From: a virus
Strand: one strand, 5' to 3'
Virus record (IMG/VR): IMGVR_UViG_3300008259_000020
Coordinates: 1-34,990 of that record
DNA: 34,990 bases
Shown: positions 13,734-20,905 of the stretch, piece by piece
Layout: every line of letters starts with the position of its first letter
How positions within the stretch are numbered: the stretch's first letter is position 1
Position numbers and translations under genes: made by a program
The notes under the pieces: generated by a model
Databases searched by the model: none
What the model was told of the DNA's origin: nothing
What the model saw: the letters and a program-made list of their open reading frames with translations, nothing else

Positions 13734-15680
13734 TTAATATTTATTCCAATCAAACGGTTTACGTTTTTTAGGAATTTCTTCAACTGCATGACCGCCCTGC
13801 ATTGCTGCCCATTCACGTAAACTATATTTAGGCTCAACGGATTCATTTGGGTTACTAGTCCAAAATGCCTTCCCTTGACTAGTTTGACTGGTACTAGGTT
13901 TAATATCGTTGCCCATACTTTTCACAAATTTGTACATTGCAGTAGCTATTCCGTTGCGTTGATATTCATCATTAACACGCAAATTGCCGGCTACCAAATA
14001 TGGATCAGCCTTTTTAAATCGTTTAAACAAACCAGAAGGTTCATCGTTTCCTATAACGATAAATCTCACATATCCAATAGACTTATTATCTATAAATGCT
14101 TCAACTTTTATTTGCGGAATCATATTACTAGGATAATGATTTGCAACTATTTTTACTTTGCCTATCTTAGTATCAACTACAGTTTCTTTATGAAAGTCTT
14201 TGTTTAATAATTCAGGATTTATGCTTTCAAAAAGTCCTATGTTAAACAAAACATTTGTGTTAGATTCATTTAGTTTAAAGAACGGACCTTGGATGATACT
14301 TTTGCTTTTTTCTTTTACTAATCCTCTATTGAGATTTTTCTTAAATTCATCTGTGATGTGTCTATTTCGCAGTCCTTGACTAAAGAACAAGTGCGTTTCT
14401 ACAGGATTGTTCCCGAACACCTTTGCTATTGCTGCCATGCGATTTCTGCCTTCATGCCCTACTACTCTAGCAGGCATAGAAAAATCACCATTTTCCCACG
14501 ATTCTGGTATTTCTATTCTAAGGAAAGGACTGCCGATAGTGCCGCCTTGTTCGAGATGTTGGGCTATTTTTTCAGAAGGTTCACCGTCTAATGGTGCTGC
14601 TAGATCTATAAAATGCTTAGGAGTCATAGTCACACGCAAACCTAAATAATCGACTTCTTGGTTGTTAGGAACAGCACCCCATCCATTTTTATTGTCAATT
14701 ATATCTACATTGGTATTGACACCTTTTACAATACGATCGTCTTCTTTAAAAAACTCATTTTCTCTTATTGTAAGACGACCTTGCTTTGTTAAAAATTCTT
14801 GATATTTTGGATCAGAGTGTTTCATTACAAAATTTATAGAACTATCTTTGTTAAAATCGTTGAACGTATAAAAATTGGTACTTGGCCCAATAAACTGATA
14901 TTCGTCGAAAGTTTTGTGATAAATTACAGAATCAATTCTTCTAAAAAATAATCCTCGGCCGTATCTAGATTGAGAAAATTTGTCAACTACGTAATATCGT
15001 TTTTCTATTTTAACAATATCGTTTATTTCAATATCTTCTCGCCAGTTTTCTGTATTTTCTTTGACTTGTTTCTTACTCTTGCTGTCTTCATAAACTGGAT
15101 TGTTATTGTTTAACTTTGATTCTTTATAGTACGGATTTTTTGGATCAGTGTCTCCGGTAACATCTGGCCACCAATCTAACTCGAAACGTTTTCCATCAGC
15201 AAACATCTTCTTCATTGACTTGATGCGCTTTTCATATTCGGCTTTCGAAGGTTTAACATTGTTTTCAACAACGTCAAGCACATATTGTATAGTAACTGCA
15301 TTGGCACTTAAACTTGCACATCTTGCACCCACTTCACCTTTTAGATGATCTATTAAAATACTTTCGCTGCTTTTTGCCAAGTCGTCGGAAAGATCATGCG
15401 GTACTCTCAAGTCAACATAGGAATAAACATAATCGTAGTGTGGTAGTGGTGACGAGTGTAGAATGTATTCGTCCAACACTTCGATTCTTTTAAATCCGTC
15501 TTTGTTATACCAAATTGCTCGTTTATGTGTTAATTCATCTGGATTTTTAAAAAACTTTACCAGTTGTTTTACATATCCGGCAGGTTCGTCATTTTTCCAT
15601 TGAGATAAAACATTTAAAGATTCAGCAACTTTTTTTCCACGCTTATCGTTTACTTCAAACAGATCTTGTATTTTCATCAT
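13734..15680 (-). CDS. Large multidomain phage protein with L-F-E N-terminal signal and C-terminal GNAT-like motif
   Basis: 648 residues. The start MMKIQDLFEVNDK (or one codon later) contains LFE, fitting the prohead protease rule. A segment near residue 405, ARVVGHEGRNRMAAIAKVFG, resembles the E-G-x-x-R-x-x-A core of ParB/sulfiredoxin-like domains. Near residue 580, VNDEYQRNGIATAMYKF matches motif A of GNAT acetyltransferases (acetyl-CoA loop R/Q-x-x-G-x-A/G). The first 350 residues are unassigned. The combination suggests a toxin- or effector-like enzyme that might be packed in the head, but activity is inferred from short motifs only. The start overlaps the KYGV stop of the gene before it (ATGA). 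Confidence 0.6.
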   Translation of the reverse strand: MMKIQDLFEVNDKRGKKVAESLNVLSQWKNDEPAGYVKQLVKFFKNPDELTHKRAIWYNKDGFKRIEVLDEYILHSSPLPHYDYVYSYVDLRVPHDLSDDLAKSSESILIDHLKGEVGARCASLSANAVTIQYVLDVVENNVKPSKAEYEKRIKSMKKMFADGKRFELDWWPDVTGDTDPKNPYYKESKLNNNNPVYEDSKSKKQVKENTENWREDIEINDIVKIEKRYYVVDKFSQSRYGRGLFFRRIDSVIYHKTFDEYQFIGPSTNFYTFNDFNKDSSINFVMKHSDPKYQEFLTKQGRLTIRENEFFKEDDRIVKGVNTNVDIIDNKNGWGAVPNNQEVDYLGLRVTMTPKHFIDLAAPLDGEPSEKIAQHLEQGGTIGSPFLRIEIPESWENGDFSMPARVVGHEGRNRMAAIAKVFGNNPVETHLFFSQGLRNRHITDEFKKNLNRGLVKEKSKSIIQGPFFKLNESNTNVLFNIGLFESINPELLNKDFHKETVVDTKIGKVKIVANHYPSNMIPQIKVEAFIDNKSIGYVRFIVIGNDEPSGLFKRFKKADPYLVAGNLRVNDEYQRNGIATAMYKFVKSMGNDIKPSTSQTSQGKAFWTSNPNESVEPKYSLREWAAMQGGHAVEEIPKKRKPFDWNKY

Positions 15681-16063
15681 ACACCATACTTGTTGCGTTT
15701 TGGTTTGGCAACTGGACTGTTTTTATTTGTACTGTCCATTTCTTTACTTTTTGTATCGCCGTTGTTTAAATCTTTATAATTTAAACCAATTACTTTATAA
15801 CTTTGTTTAAGCATTTCGGCTTCGACTTCTGTGTACGGGTGTGCAGTTTTTTTCTTGCCTATCCAACTCATTGAATCCATATCTGGCGGAGTTTTTCCAT
15901 CAGAACTTGCAAGGGCCATCATCAATCTGTACTGTCCGTAGTCACTACCAAATGTTCCTAAATTCGGACCATCATCATATGTATGCAAACCTGCGGTTGA
16001 CTCTTGTTCTCGTTTTGATAGTTTACTTCCGGCGGCTTCACTGATTATATCATGTATTTTCAT
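15677..16063 (-). CDS. KYGV-tail paralogue A, candidate internal head protein
   Basis: 128 residues. It begins MKIHDIISEAAGSK, with ISE at residues 7-9, then carries SDYGQYRLMMALASSDG and ends NSPVAKPKRNKYGV. The next gene upstream has the same plan and almost the same last 15 residues, so the two arose by tandem duplication. GGAG lies six bases before the ATG, made by the Gly-Val codons at the end of the preceding gene. No enzyme motif. The shared C-terminus suggests a common binding partner. Confidence 0.6.
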   Translation of the reverse strand: MKIHDIISEAAGSKLSKREQESTAGLHTYDDGPNLGTFGSDYGQYRLMMALASSDGKTPPDMDSMSWIGKKKTAHPYTEVEAEMLKQSYKVIGLNYKDLNNGDTKSKEMDSTNKNSPVAKPKRNKYGV

Positions 16064-16064
16064 G

Positions 16065-16472
16065 TTAAACTCCGTACTTGTTGCGTTTTGGTTTTGAAAC
16101 CGGGCTTGACTTATTTACGTCCGTGGTTTCTGTGCTTTTACTACTGGTGATTTGCACTGGTGTAACACCCATCAATCTTGAGGCCAAAGTAACAATTTCT
16201 TCTTCTTCTTTGGTGTACGCAACCTGTGTTAAATTTTCTGCATATTCAGATTCTTGCTCAAAGTCGTCATTGGTTAAATGACCATCTGCCATTGCTTTTG
16301 CGGCTGCAACTGCAACACCGTATCTGTACTGCATGTAAGGATCTGTATTTCTAAGTTGCTTTTGTATAAAGGTAGCAGGCATAGGATCTGTAATTCTAGC
16401 AGGAAGTTTTCTAGACTTGCCAGTAAGTTTTGGTTCGCGCTGTTGTTCGTTAATAATGTCTCTAATTTTCAT
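16065..16472 (-). CDS. KYGV-tail paralogue B, candidate internal head protein
   Basis: 135 residues. It begins MKIRDIINEQQREPK, with INE at residues 7-9, has TDPYMQYRYGVAVAAAKAM in the middle and an acidic EEEEIVTLASRLMGV helix, and ends KSSPVSKPKRNKYGV. It is the paralogue of the gene at 15677-16063: both share the N-terminal signal, a Y-x-Q-Y-R core and the basic tail. The start overlaps the upstream KKK stop as ATGA. No known function. Confidence 0.6.
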   Translation of the reverse strand: MKIRDIINEQQREPKLTGKSRKLPARITDPMPATFIQKQLRNTDPYMQYRYGVAVAAAKAMADGHLTNDDFEQESEYAENLTQVAYTKEEEEIVTLASRLMGVTPVQITSSKSTETTDVNKSSPVSKPKRNKYGV

Positions 16473-16693
16473 TTTTTCTTACGCCCTCTAAAACCCGGCT
16501 TTGTATTTAGCGCACCTGTCATGTGTGGAAGATTAAACCATAATTCAAACCATTCTTTATCACCAGGCTTGATATTTTTTTCTCGTTCTATACGACGTTT
16601 TTCTGTTCCGGTTACAGAGATGTTTTCGTTGTAAGGAGTATATCCTTTAAACTCATTTATGCCTGCAAGACGTTTTAGATCATCGATATTCAT
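16469..16693 (-). CDS. Small basic phage protein, unknown function
   Basis: 74 residues. It begins MNIDDLKRLAGINEFKGY, where INE at 12-14 could also fit an [I/L]-x-E rule, and ends in the basic KPGFRGRKKK. The middle, EKRRIEREKNIKPGDKEWFE followed by LWFNLPHMTG, may form a helix-loop-helix. AAGG precedes the ATG, which lies within the end of the upstream gene. Considered part of the same late block. Confidence 0.55.
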   Translation of the reverse strand: MNIDDLKRLAGINEFKGYTPYNENISVTGTEKRRIEREKNIKPGDKEWFELWFNLPHMTGALNTKPGFRGRKKK

Positions 16694-17495
16694 TTTTACC
16701 TTCTTGCTCTTTTTCTTTCCACCAATTTAAAAAATTCATTGTTGGATTGCTTAGATACCAAGCAACATCTTTATATGTTTTAAATCTTGCTTGTAGCAAT
16801 TCTTGTTTAATTTTTCCGTATTCTGGGTCACGCATTGCTCTTCTATCAGATGGTAAATTAATAAGTTCTTTTGATTTTTTACCGGCATACTTGCTTAAAA
16901 ATTCTTGTAGGTTCAGCATATAGTAGAATGGTGTATCTACTATTACTTCGCCGTCCCATTCGCTTTGACTAGGAATACCTTGCTTATAACCTGCTAAGGC
17001 ACGGTTAACTTCTTCACTAGCATCATAGTCTGTTGGCCGCGATAAAGTCGTTCGCGCACCGCCTCCTAGATCTTTTGGTTTATATTTGTCATTGTAGCCT
17101 TCAAAACTTCCTAAGTCTAGTATCTCTGGGTTCCAATATGCTTTAAATTTACCACCCGGTATCATAATAAAGTTTGTGCCATGAAATCCTGATATATTAT
17201 CGGGTGTAGTAACCAACGCTTGTGTAGGGTGTTGTACACCTAAACCGTTGAAGATTTTTTGTTGAAAGAAGCTACTATTGCCTTTTACACCTTTGCGTTC
17301 TCCGCCTTCGTTATTAACTTTTATCATAAGATTTGTAGCGCCTCTGCTTCGAGATTCACCGCCCTCAAACATTCTATATAATATAGGAGTATTGCCTAGT
17401 TTATTACACATTTCAGCAGCAACTTTTACACGCTCAATAGCGTGATCTGTATCGTTAATAAATGTAACTTTTTCAGTAATCTCATTTACTTTCAT
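16680..17495 (-). CDS. Candidate packaged protein with ADP-ribosyltransferase-like features
   Basis: 271 residues beginning MKVNEITEKVTF; ITE at 6-8 matches the prohead protease rule. Near residue 38 ILYRMFEGG recalls the first (Arg) motif of ADP-ribosyltransferases. GTNFIMIPGGKFKAYWNPEI near 105-125 and WDGEVIVDTPFYYML near 205-220 (position of the catalytic Glu strand) follow at roughly expected distances. In T4 the packaged enzyme Alt is an ADP-ribosyltransferase with a removable N-terminal targeting peptide, which makes the parallel attractive. No clear S-T-S motif was seen, so the enzyme call is weak. Start and end overlap the neighbours by a few bases. Confidence 0.5.
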   Translation of the reverse strand: MKVNEITEKVTFINDTDHAIERVKVAAEMCNKLGNTPILYRMFEGGESRSRGATNLMIKVNNEGGERKGVKGNSSFFQQKIFNGLGVQHPTQALVTTPDNISGFHGTNFIMIPGGKFKAYWNPEILDLGSFEGYNDKYKPKDLGGGARTTLSRPTDYDASEEVNRALAGYKQGIPSQSEWDGEVIVDTPFYYMLNLQEFLSKYAGKKSKELINLPSDRRAMRDPEYGKIKQELLQARFKTYKDVAWYLSNPTMNFLNWWKEKEQEGKNEYR

Positions 17496-18952
17496 TTCTT
17501 TTTAGCTCTTCCTGATTTCATATTGGCACACCAGTGGTACATCTTTCCACGTTCGCCGCCAGAATTCTTTGCACGTTTGCGTAATGCTGTTACACTGCCA
17601 CTGCAACTAGCACCGGCACGTTTTACTCTACCAGGACGGCTTTTGCCTTTTATTTTACCATCTGCAAAGTTTTCGTTATATGCTTTGTCGGCGGCTGCTT
17701 TTGCACTTGCACCATCTGGGTGGCGTGGATTAATACTAACAACATCACCATTCATAAGGTCGCTTACACTAGCACTCTTTCCTACTTTGTCCAACAGTTG
17801 ATGCAGTTTATCATTTGGGTCGTAGCCATTGGTTTCATATCCCATTTTGCCACGTACTTCTGTTCTTTTGCCTGTGTTTTTATCTAAAATATGCAATATT
17901 AACATATTGGCACGTTTGTCACGTTCCAGTTGTAACAAATAATTTTTGCTATCAGCAACATTTTCGTTTATATCTACGTCGGCACTTTTAAAAAATTCTG
18001 GATATTTTTTGTTGAACATTCGCATAATGATGCCGGCTTTTGTGTGTGCTTGGTTTTCTTCGGAACTACCAGTTTTGCCGCTGTCTTGATTTAGATCACC
18101 ATCTAGCGATTGTTTAAAATGTACAAGTTCGTGTGCAAACGTTCTTAGTATGTCAATAGGATGACGATCCTTAATACCTAGATATATAGCACGGTCATCG
18201 TTTACAAAACGTCCAAACGATGGATAGTCTTGATGATCTAGGTACGGTTCTAGTTTAATTTCGGGTAACTTATTGAGATCCAACACTTTTACAGCAATTG
18301 GAAGAAACTTCTCAACAGCCGACATTAAATCATTTTTTTTTAGATCCAATGACTGATTTTCACTAACGGACTGGCTGATCCCCATTGCACTGCGAACAGC
18401 ATCATACATCTGTTGAGCAAGTTTAGGATTTGGTACACCTTGTGTAAATGAATCAAAGTCGCCTGTTGCTGCTGCCGCTCGCATTTTACTAGCACTCATG
18501 CCTTCTGCACCATCGGCGTCAGGATCTCTTTCGCCAGCACTTACAACTGTAATGCTATCAAACTGAAATGGTACTTTTCCGCTCTTGTCTGGTTTTCCAT
18601 TGTAGGTGTCGAACAGTTTCTGAAAACCATCTACTCTGTCGCTGCCTGCAACAAACACAACATCAGTGTAACCTAAACTTTGAATATATTCTAGTGCAAC
18701 AACAGGTGTGTTAATGCCCTCACGACCGATTTCTATACCAGGAAAGAATGCCTTAGCAAACTTTAATTTTGTACCAAAGTCAAGTGGATCTTTTTTTTTA
18801 TCTTGACTGTGACTTAAAAAAAGAAAATGATCGCCGGGTATGCTTTTGATTTTATCAACTAATTTAGCATGACCGATAGTTGGAGGATTCATTCTGCCAA
18901 ATGCGAGAACTGCAACTTTACTACTTTGTTCAAACAGTTCTCTCAGTAGCAT
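17492..18952 (-). CDS. Nucleotidyltransferase-metallopeptidase fusion with basic Cys-containing tail
   Basis: 486 residues. It begins MLLRELFEQSSKVAVLAFGR, with LFE at 6-8 fitting the prohead protease rule. Residues 10-185 form a HIGH-type nucleotidyltransferase: GRMNPPTIGHAKLV (T-x-G-H), VVFVAGSDRVDGF and a GMSASKMRAAAATGD segment in place of the ISSTxIR motif. Around residue 275, FAHELVHFKQ is an HExxH zinc motif, with a Glu in SSEENQAHTKAGIIMR as possible third ligand (gluzincin-like). The last 50 residues are basic with two Cys (ASCSGSVTALRKRAK and YHWCANMKSGRAKKK). GGAG and TAATG link it to the gene before. The fusion could be an injected effector; substrates are unknown. Confidence 0.75.
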   Translation of the reverse strand: MLLRELFEQSSKVAVLAFGRMNPPTIGHAKLVDKIKSIPGDHFLFLSHSQDKKKDPLDFGTKLKFAKAFFPGIEIGREGINTPVVALEYIQSLGYTDVVFVAGSDRVDGFQKLFDTYNGKPDKSGKVPFQFDSITVVSAGERDPDADGAEGMSASKMRAAAATGDFDSFTQGVPNPKLAQQMYDAVRSAMGISQSVSENQSLDLKKNDLMSAVEKFLPIAVKVLDLNKLPEIKLEPYLDHQDYPSFGRFVNDDRAIYLGIKDRHPIDILRTFAHELVHFKQSLDGDLNQDSGKTGSSEENQAHTKAGIIMRMFNKKYPEFFKSADVDINENVADSKNYLLQLERDKRANMLILHILDKNTGKRTEVRGKMGYETNGYDPNDKLHQLLDKVGKSASVSDLMNGDVVSINPRHPDGASAKAAADKAYNENFADGKIKGKSRPGRVKRAGASCSGSVTALRKRAKNSGGERGKMYHWCANMKSGRAKKK

Positions 18953-19287
18953 TAGTATTCTCCTTTTTTAAAGTTCTCAACTTCTGCTTCTAAAATTCTA
19001 TTGATAATTTCAATTTTATCGTTATCGGCCAACAAGTCTTCCGGACGCTTTTTAATATTAAACTTTTTAACATACTTTTTAACAGCCGCATCAATAATCG
19101 GGATCATTTCTTTCTTAGAAAACTTACCACCGTTCTTAACTGCTTCTTGTACATTTAACATCATAGGATACATATGTCTTCTATAAAATGCAGGATCGTT
19201 ACGCATAAAGACCATAAGGTCTTCGACCAAATCCCACGGAAGATTTTCGTTCATATCCATATTTGAAAAATCTGTTACTTTTACCAT
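18952..19287 (-). CDS. Helical phage protein, unknown function
   Basis: 111 residues, charged and mostly helical: LPWDLVEDLMVFMRNDPAFY, FSKKEMIPIIDAAVKKYVKK, then IEIINRILEAEVENFKKGEY. No family recognised. It starts 7 bases inside the end of the preceding gene (ATGGTAA) and ends at the TAATG junction with the fusion gene, so all three are likely expressed together. Confidence 0.6.
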   Translation of the reverse strand: MVKVTDFSNMDMNENLPWDLVEDLMVFMRNDPAFYRRHMYPMMLNVQEAVKNGGKFSKKEMIPIIDAAVKKYVKKFNIKKRPEDLLADNDKIEIINRILEAEVENFKKGEY

Positions 19288-19844
19288 TTTCTACACGACC
19301 AATATCTTGCTTTTGTTCTAGGACCTGGGTTATCACAATTGTGTCTTGCTCTAAAACTACGACGACGAGCAGGATTTGATTTTTTAATTTTCATATTCGG
19401 ATCGCCAAAGTTTACCTTTTTAATATTTCCTGTACCTGGGTTCTTAACATAAACCTTGAACTTTTTAACATCGCCACGCATGGGCTTGCCAAGCGGTACT
19501 TTACGTCCTTGATATTCTGCTTCATCTAGTACATCATCTTCGTTGAACCACATAACACCGTAGGCTTCGTAAAAGTCGTCGCCATCGTATGTTTCTTCTT
19601 CAACTACGTCACCTTCGGTTGAGATCTCAATATCAAAGTCTTCGAATCCCTGTTCAAACATATAATTTGCTAAACGATTAGCATATTCGTCTGATTCTTC
19701 TTCACTCAATTGTCGAGGCAACGGTATTTCGTAAACAGTAGTATCCTGACTGCTTTCATAAATTTCGTGACTGGGGAAAATACTTTCATCTAACTTTTTA
19801 GATGTTTGTTGCTTTTCCATAATTATTCTTACAAAATGTTCCAT
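19281..19844 (-). CDS. Acidic phage protein with short Arg/Cys-rich C-terminus
   Basis: 187 residues. The first 120 residues are very acidic (EESDEYANRLANYMFEQGF, EEETYDGDDFYEAYG); the last 45 are basic and end ARRRSFRARHNCDNPGP plus RYWSCRKW. The Cys- and Arg-rich end resembles the tail of the neighbouring 486-residue protein, and such tails recur in marine phage proteins. GAGG lies before the ATG at 19844. An acidic body with a basic tail would suit a head-interior or DNA-contacting protein. No function assigned. Confidence 0.6.
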   Translation of the reverse strand: MEHFVRIIMEKQQTSKKLDESIFPSHEIYESSQDTTVYEIPLPRQLSEEESDEYANRLANYMFEQGFEDFDIEISTEGDVVEEETYDGDDFYEAYGVMWFNEDDVLDEAEYQGRKVPLGKPMRGDVKKFKVYVKNPGTGNIKKVNFGDPNMKIKKSNPARRRSFRARHNCDNPGPRTKARYWSCRKW

Positions 19845-19851
19845 GTTTACC

Positions 19852-20199
19852 TCAGTGATTTAGTGTGATGCTGTTTATACTACCTTGAGTCCAAGAAGCA
19901 GTTGCTCGTACCCAAACATAATTTCCTATAAAATTCTTAATAGTTGTACTGGTTGTTGACCCAACCGCAGTGTATTCTGTAGTGGGTACTGTAAACCAGT
20001 CTGTTTCTACAGGTGATACTGCTAGTGTTGCTTGCATCTTAACAGTACCTATAAACCCTGCTACTGAATATTGAACAGTATGGTAACCATCTGTTTTACC
20101 GTAATAGCCGTCGGCCTTGTATTGTTCGCCGGTAACAGACTTGGTACCTGTACCGGAATATGCTTGATTTGATAAAATTGTTTCACTTGTAGACGACAT
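19852..20199 (-). CDS. Beta-rich, Thr/Ser-rich protein, possibly virion surface or fibre
   Basis: 115 residues from the ATG at 20199. The composition is Ser/Thr/Gly/Tyr-rich with alternating hydrophobic residues (YHTVQYSVAGFIGTVKMQAT, TTIKNFIGNYVWVRATASW), as in a beta-sandwich. The ending SWTQGSINSITLNH resembles the last strands of small phage structural domains. The frame continues to a TTG at 20214, but the ATG is preferred. No strong ribosome binding site was seen; it may be coupled to the preceding gene, whose stop is 5 bases before the ATG. Confidence 0.5.
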   Translation of the reverse strand: MSSTSETILSNQAYSGTGTKSVTGEQYKADGYYGKTDGYHTVQYSVAGFIGTVKMQATLAVSPVETDWFTVPTTEYTAVGSTTSTTIKNFIGNYVWVRATASWTQGSINSITLNH

Positions 20200-20203
20200 A
20201 TAA

Positions 20204-20905
20204 CTATTTATCAATGTTTGCTTTATAGATTAACTTATCTATTCTGGTGATATTATCACCAACAATCATTTGCACCAGCATTACTACATGTTCATTACGT
20301 ACATACATGTAAGTTCCTTGAATCCAGCGATATTCGTTTTCGTGATGATCTAATGCAACTTTGCCAATTGAAACATTTTTAGAATTTTTCTTAATCCAGT
20401 CGGCTAATATCTTACTGCCCGGTTTCTTTCCAAATGTCAATTTCCAAGGAAACTTTGGTTCTTGATTTACTAAGATAACATTTTGATTGTTGGTTAGAAA
20501 GTCAATTGCTGACTCAGAAGGTTCCCATATTTCGACGTTAACAGAAAGTTTTGATGATACTTTTTTTAATAAGTCGTGGTCGTTTGTGTAAATTATAAGT
20601 GTACGACTTTCACAACGAATCATATATTCGCCGGCATTTTTTAAACACTTGTATATGTGATAGGCTTCATCAACTTCGTGTGAATGTATAACTGTGGCTT
20701 TAGAAAATCTATTTCTAAGAGTTAAAATTTCATTGGATTTATTACGCTGAACAAATTCTTTTAAACGTTGTTCAGCGTAAGACAATTTACCATTACGTTG
20801 TAAATCTGTACGGAAAATACTTGTAAGTGTATTTGTAGTTTTTAACTTATACAAATATTTCCCGTAATGCAATCGCTTTGCTTCATGCAGTTTCAGATTG
20901 CTCAT
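20204..20905 (-). CDS. Conserved-type phage protein, unknown function
   Basis: 233 residues from the ATG at 20905, inside the end of clpA. Segments such as FRTDLQRNGKLSYAEQRL, TLIIYTNDHDLLKKVSSKL and VNVEIWEPSESAIDFLTNNQ point to an alpha/beta protein. The C-terminal half (FPWKLTFGKKPGSKILADWI, then YRWIQGTYMYVRNEHVVMLV) has a long beta region. A TTG three codons earlier is an alternative start. No family or motif was recognised. The 23-base overlap with clpA implies shared translation. Confidence 0.6.
   Translation of the reverse strand: MSNLKLHEAKRLHYGKYLYKLKTTNTLTSIFRTDLQRNGKLSYAEQRLKEFVQRNKSNEILTLRNRFSKATVIHSHEVDEAYHIYKCLKNAGEYMIRCESRTLIIYTNDHDLLKKVSSKLSVNVEIWEPSESAIDFLTNNQNVILVNQEPKFPWKLTFGKKPGSKILADWIKKNSKNVSIGKVALDHHENEYRWIQGTYMYVRNEHVVMLVQMIVGDNITRIDKLIYKANIDK

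Noticed and set aside
14985-15010. TTGACA inside the 648-residue gene
   Set aside because: The sequence 17 bases on (TACGGC) is not a -10 box; internal chance match.
20197-20213. GATAAATAG on the minus strand as a late promoter
   Set aside because: It would start transcription at or after the ATG at 20199, and it is formed by the last codons and stop of the upstream gene.
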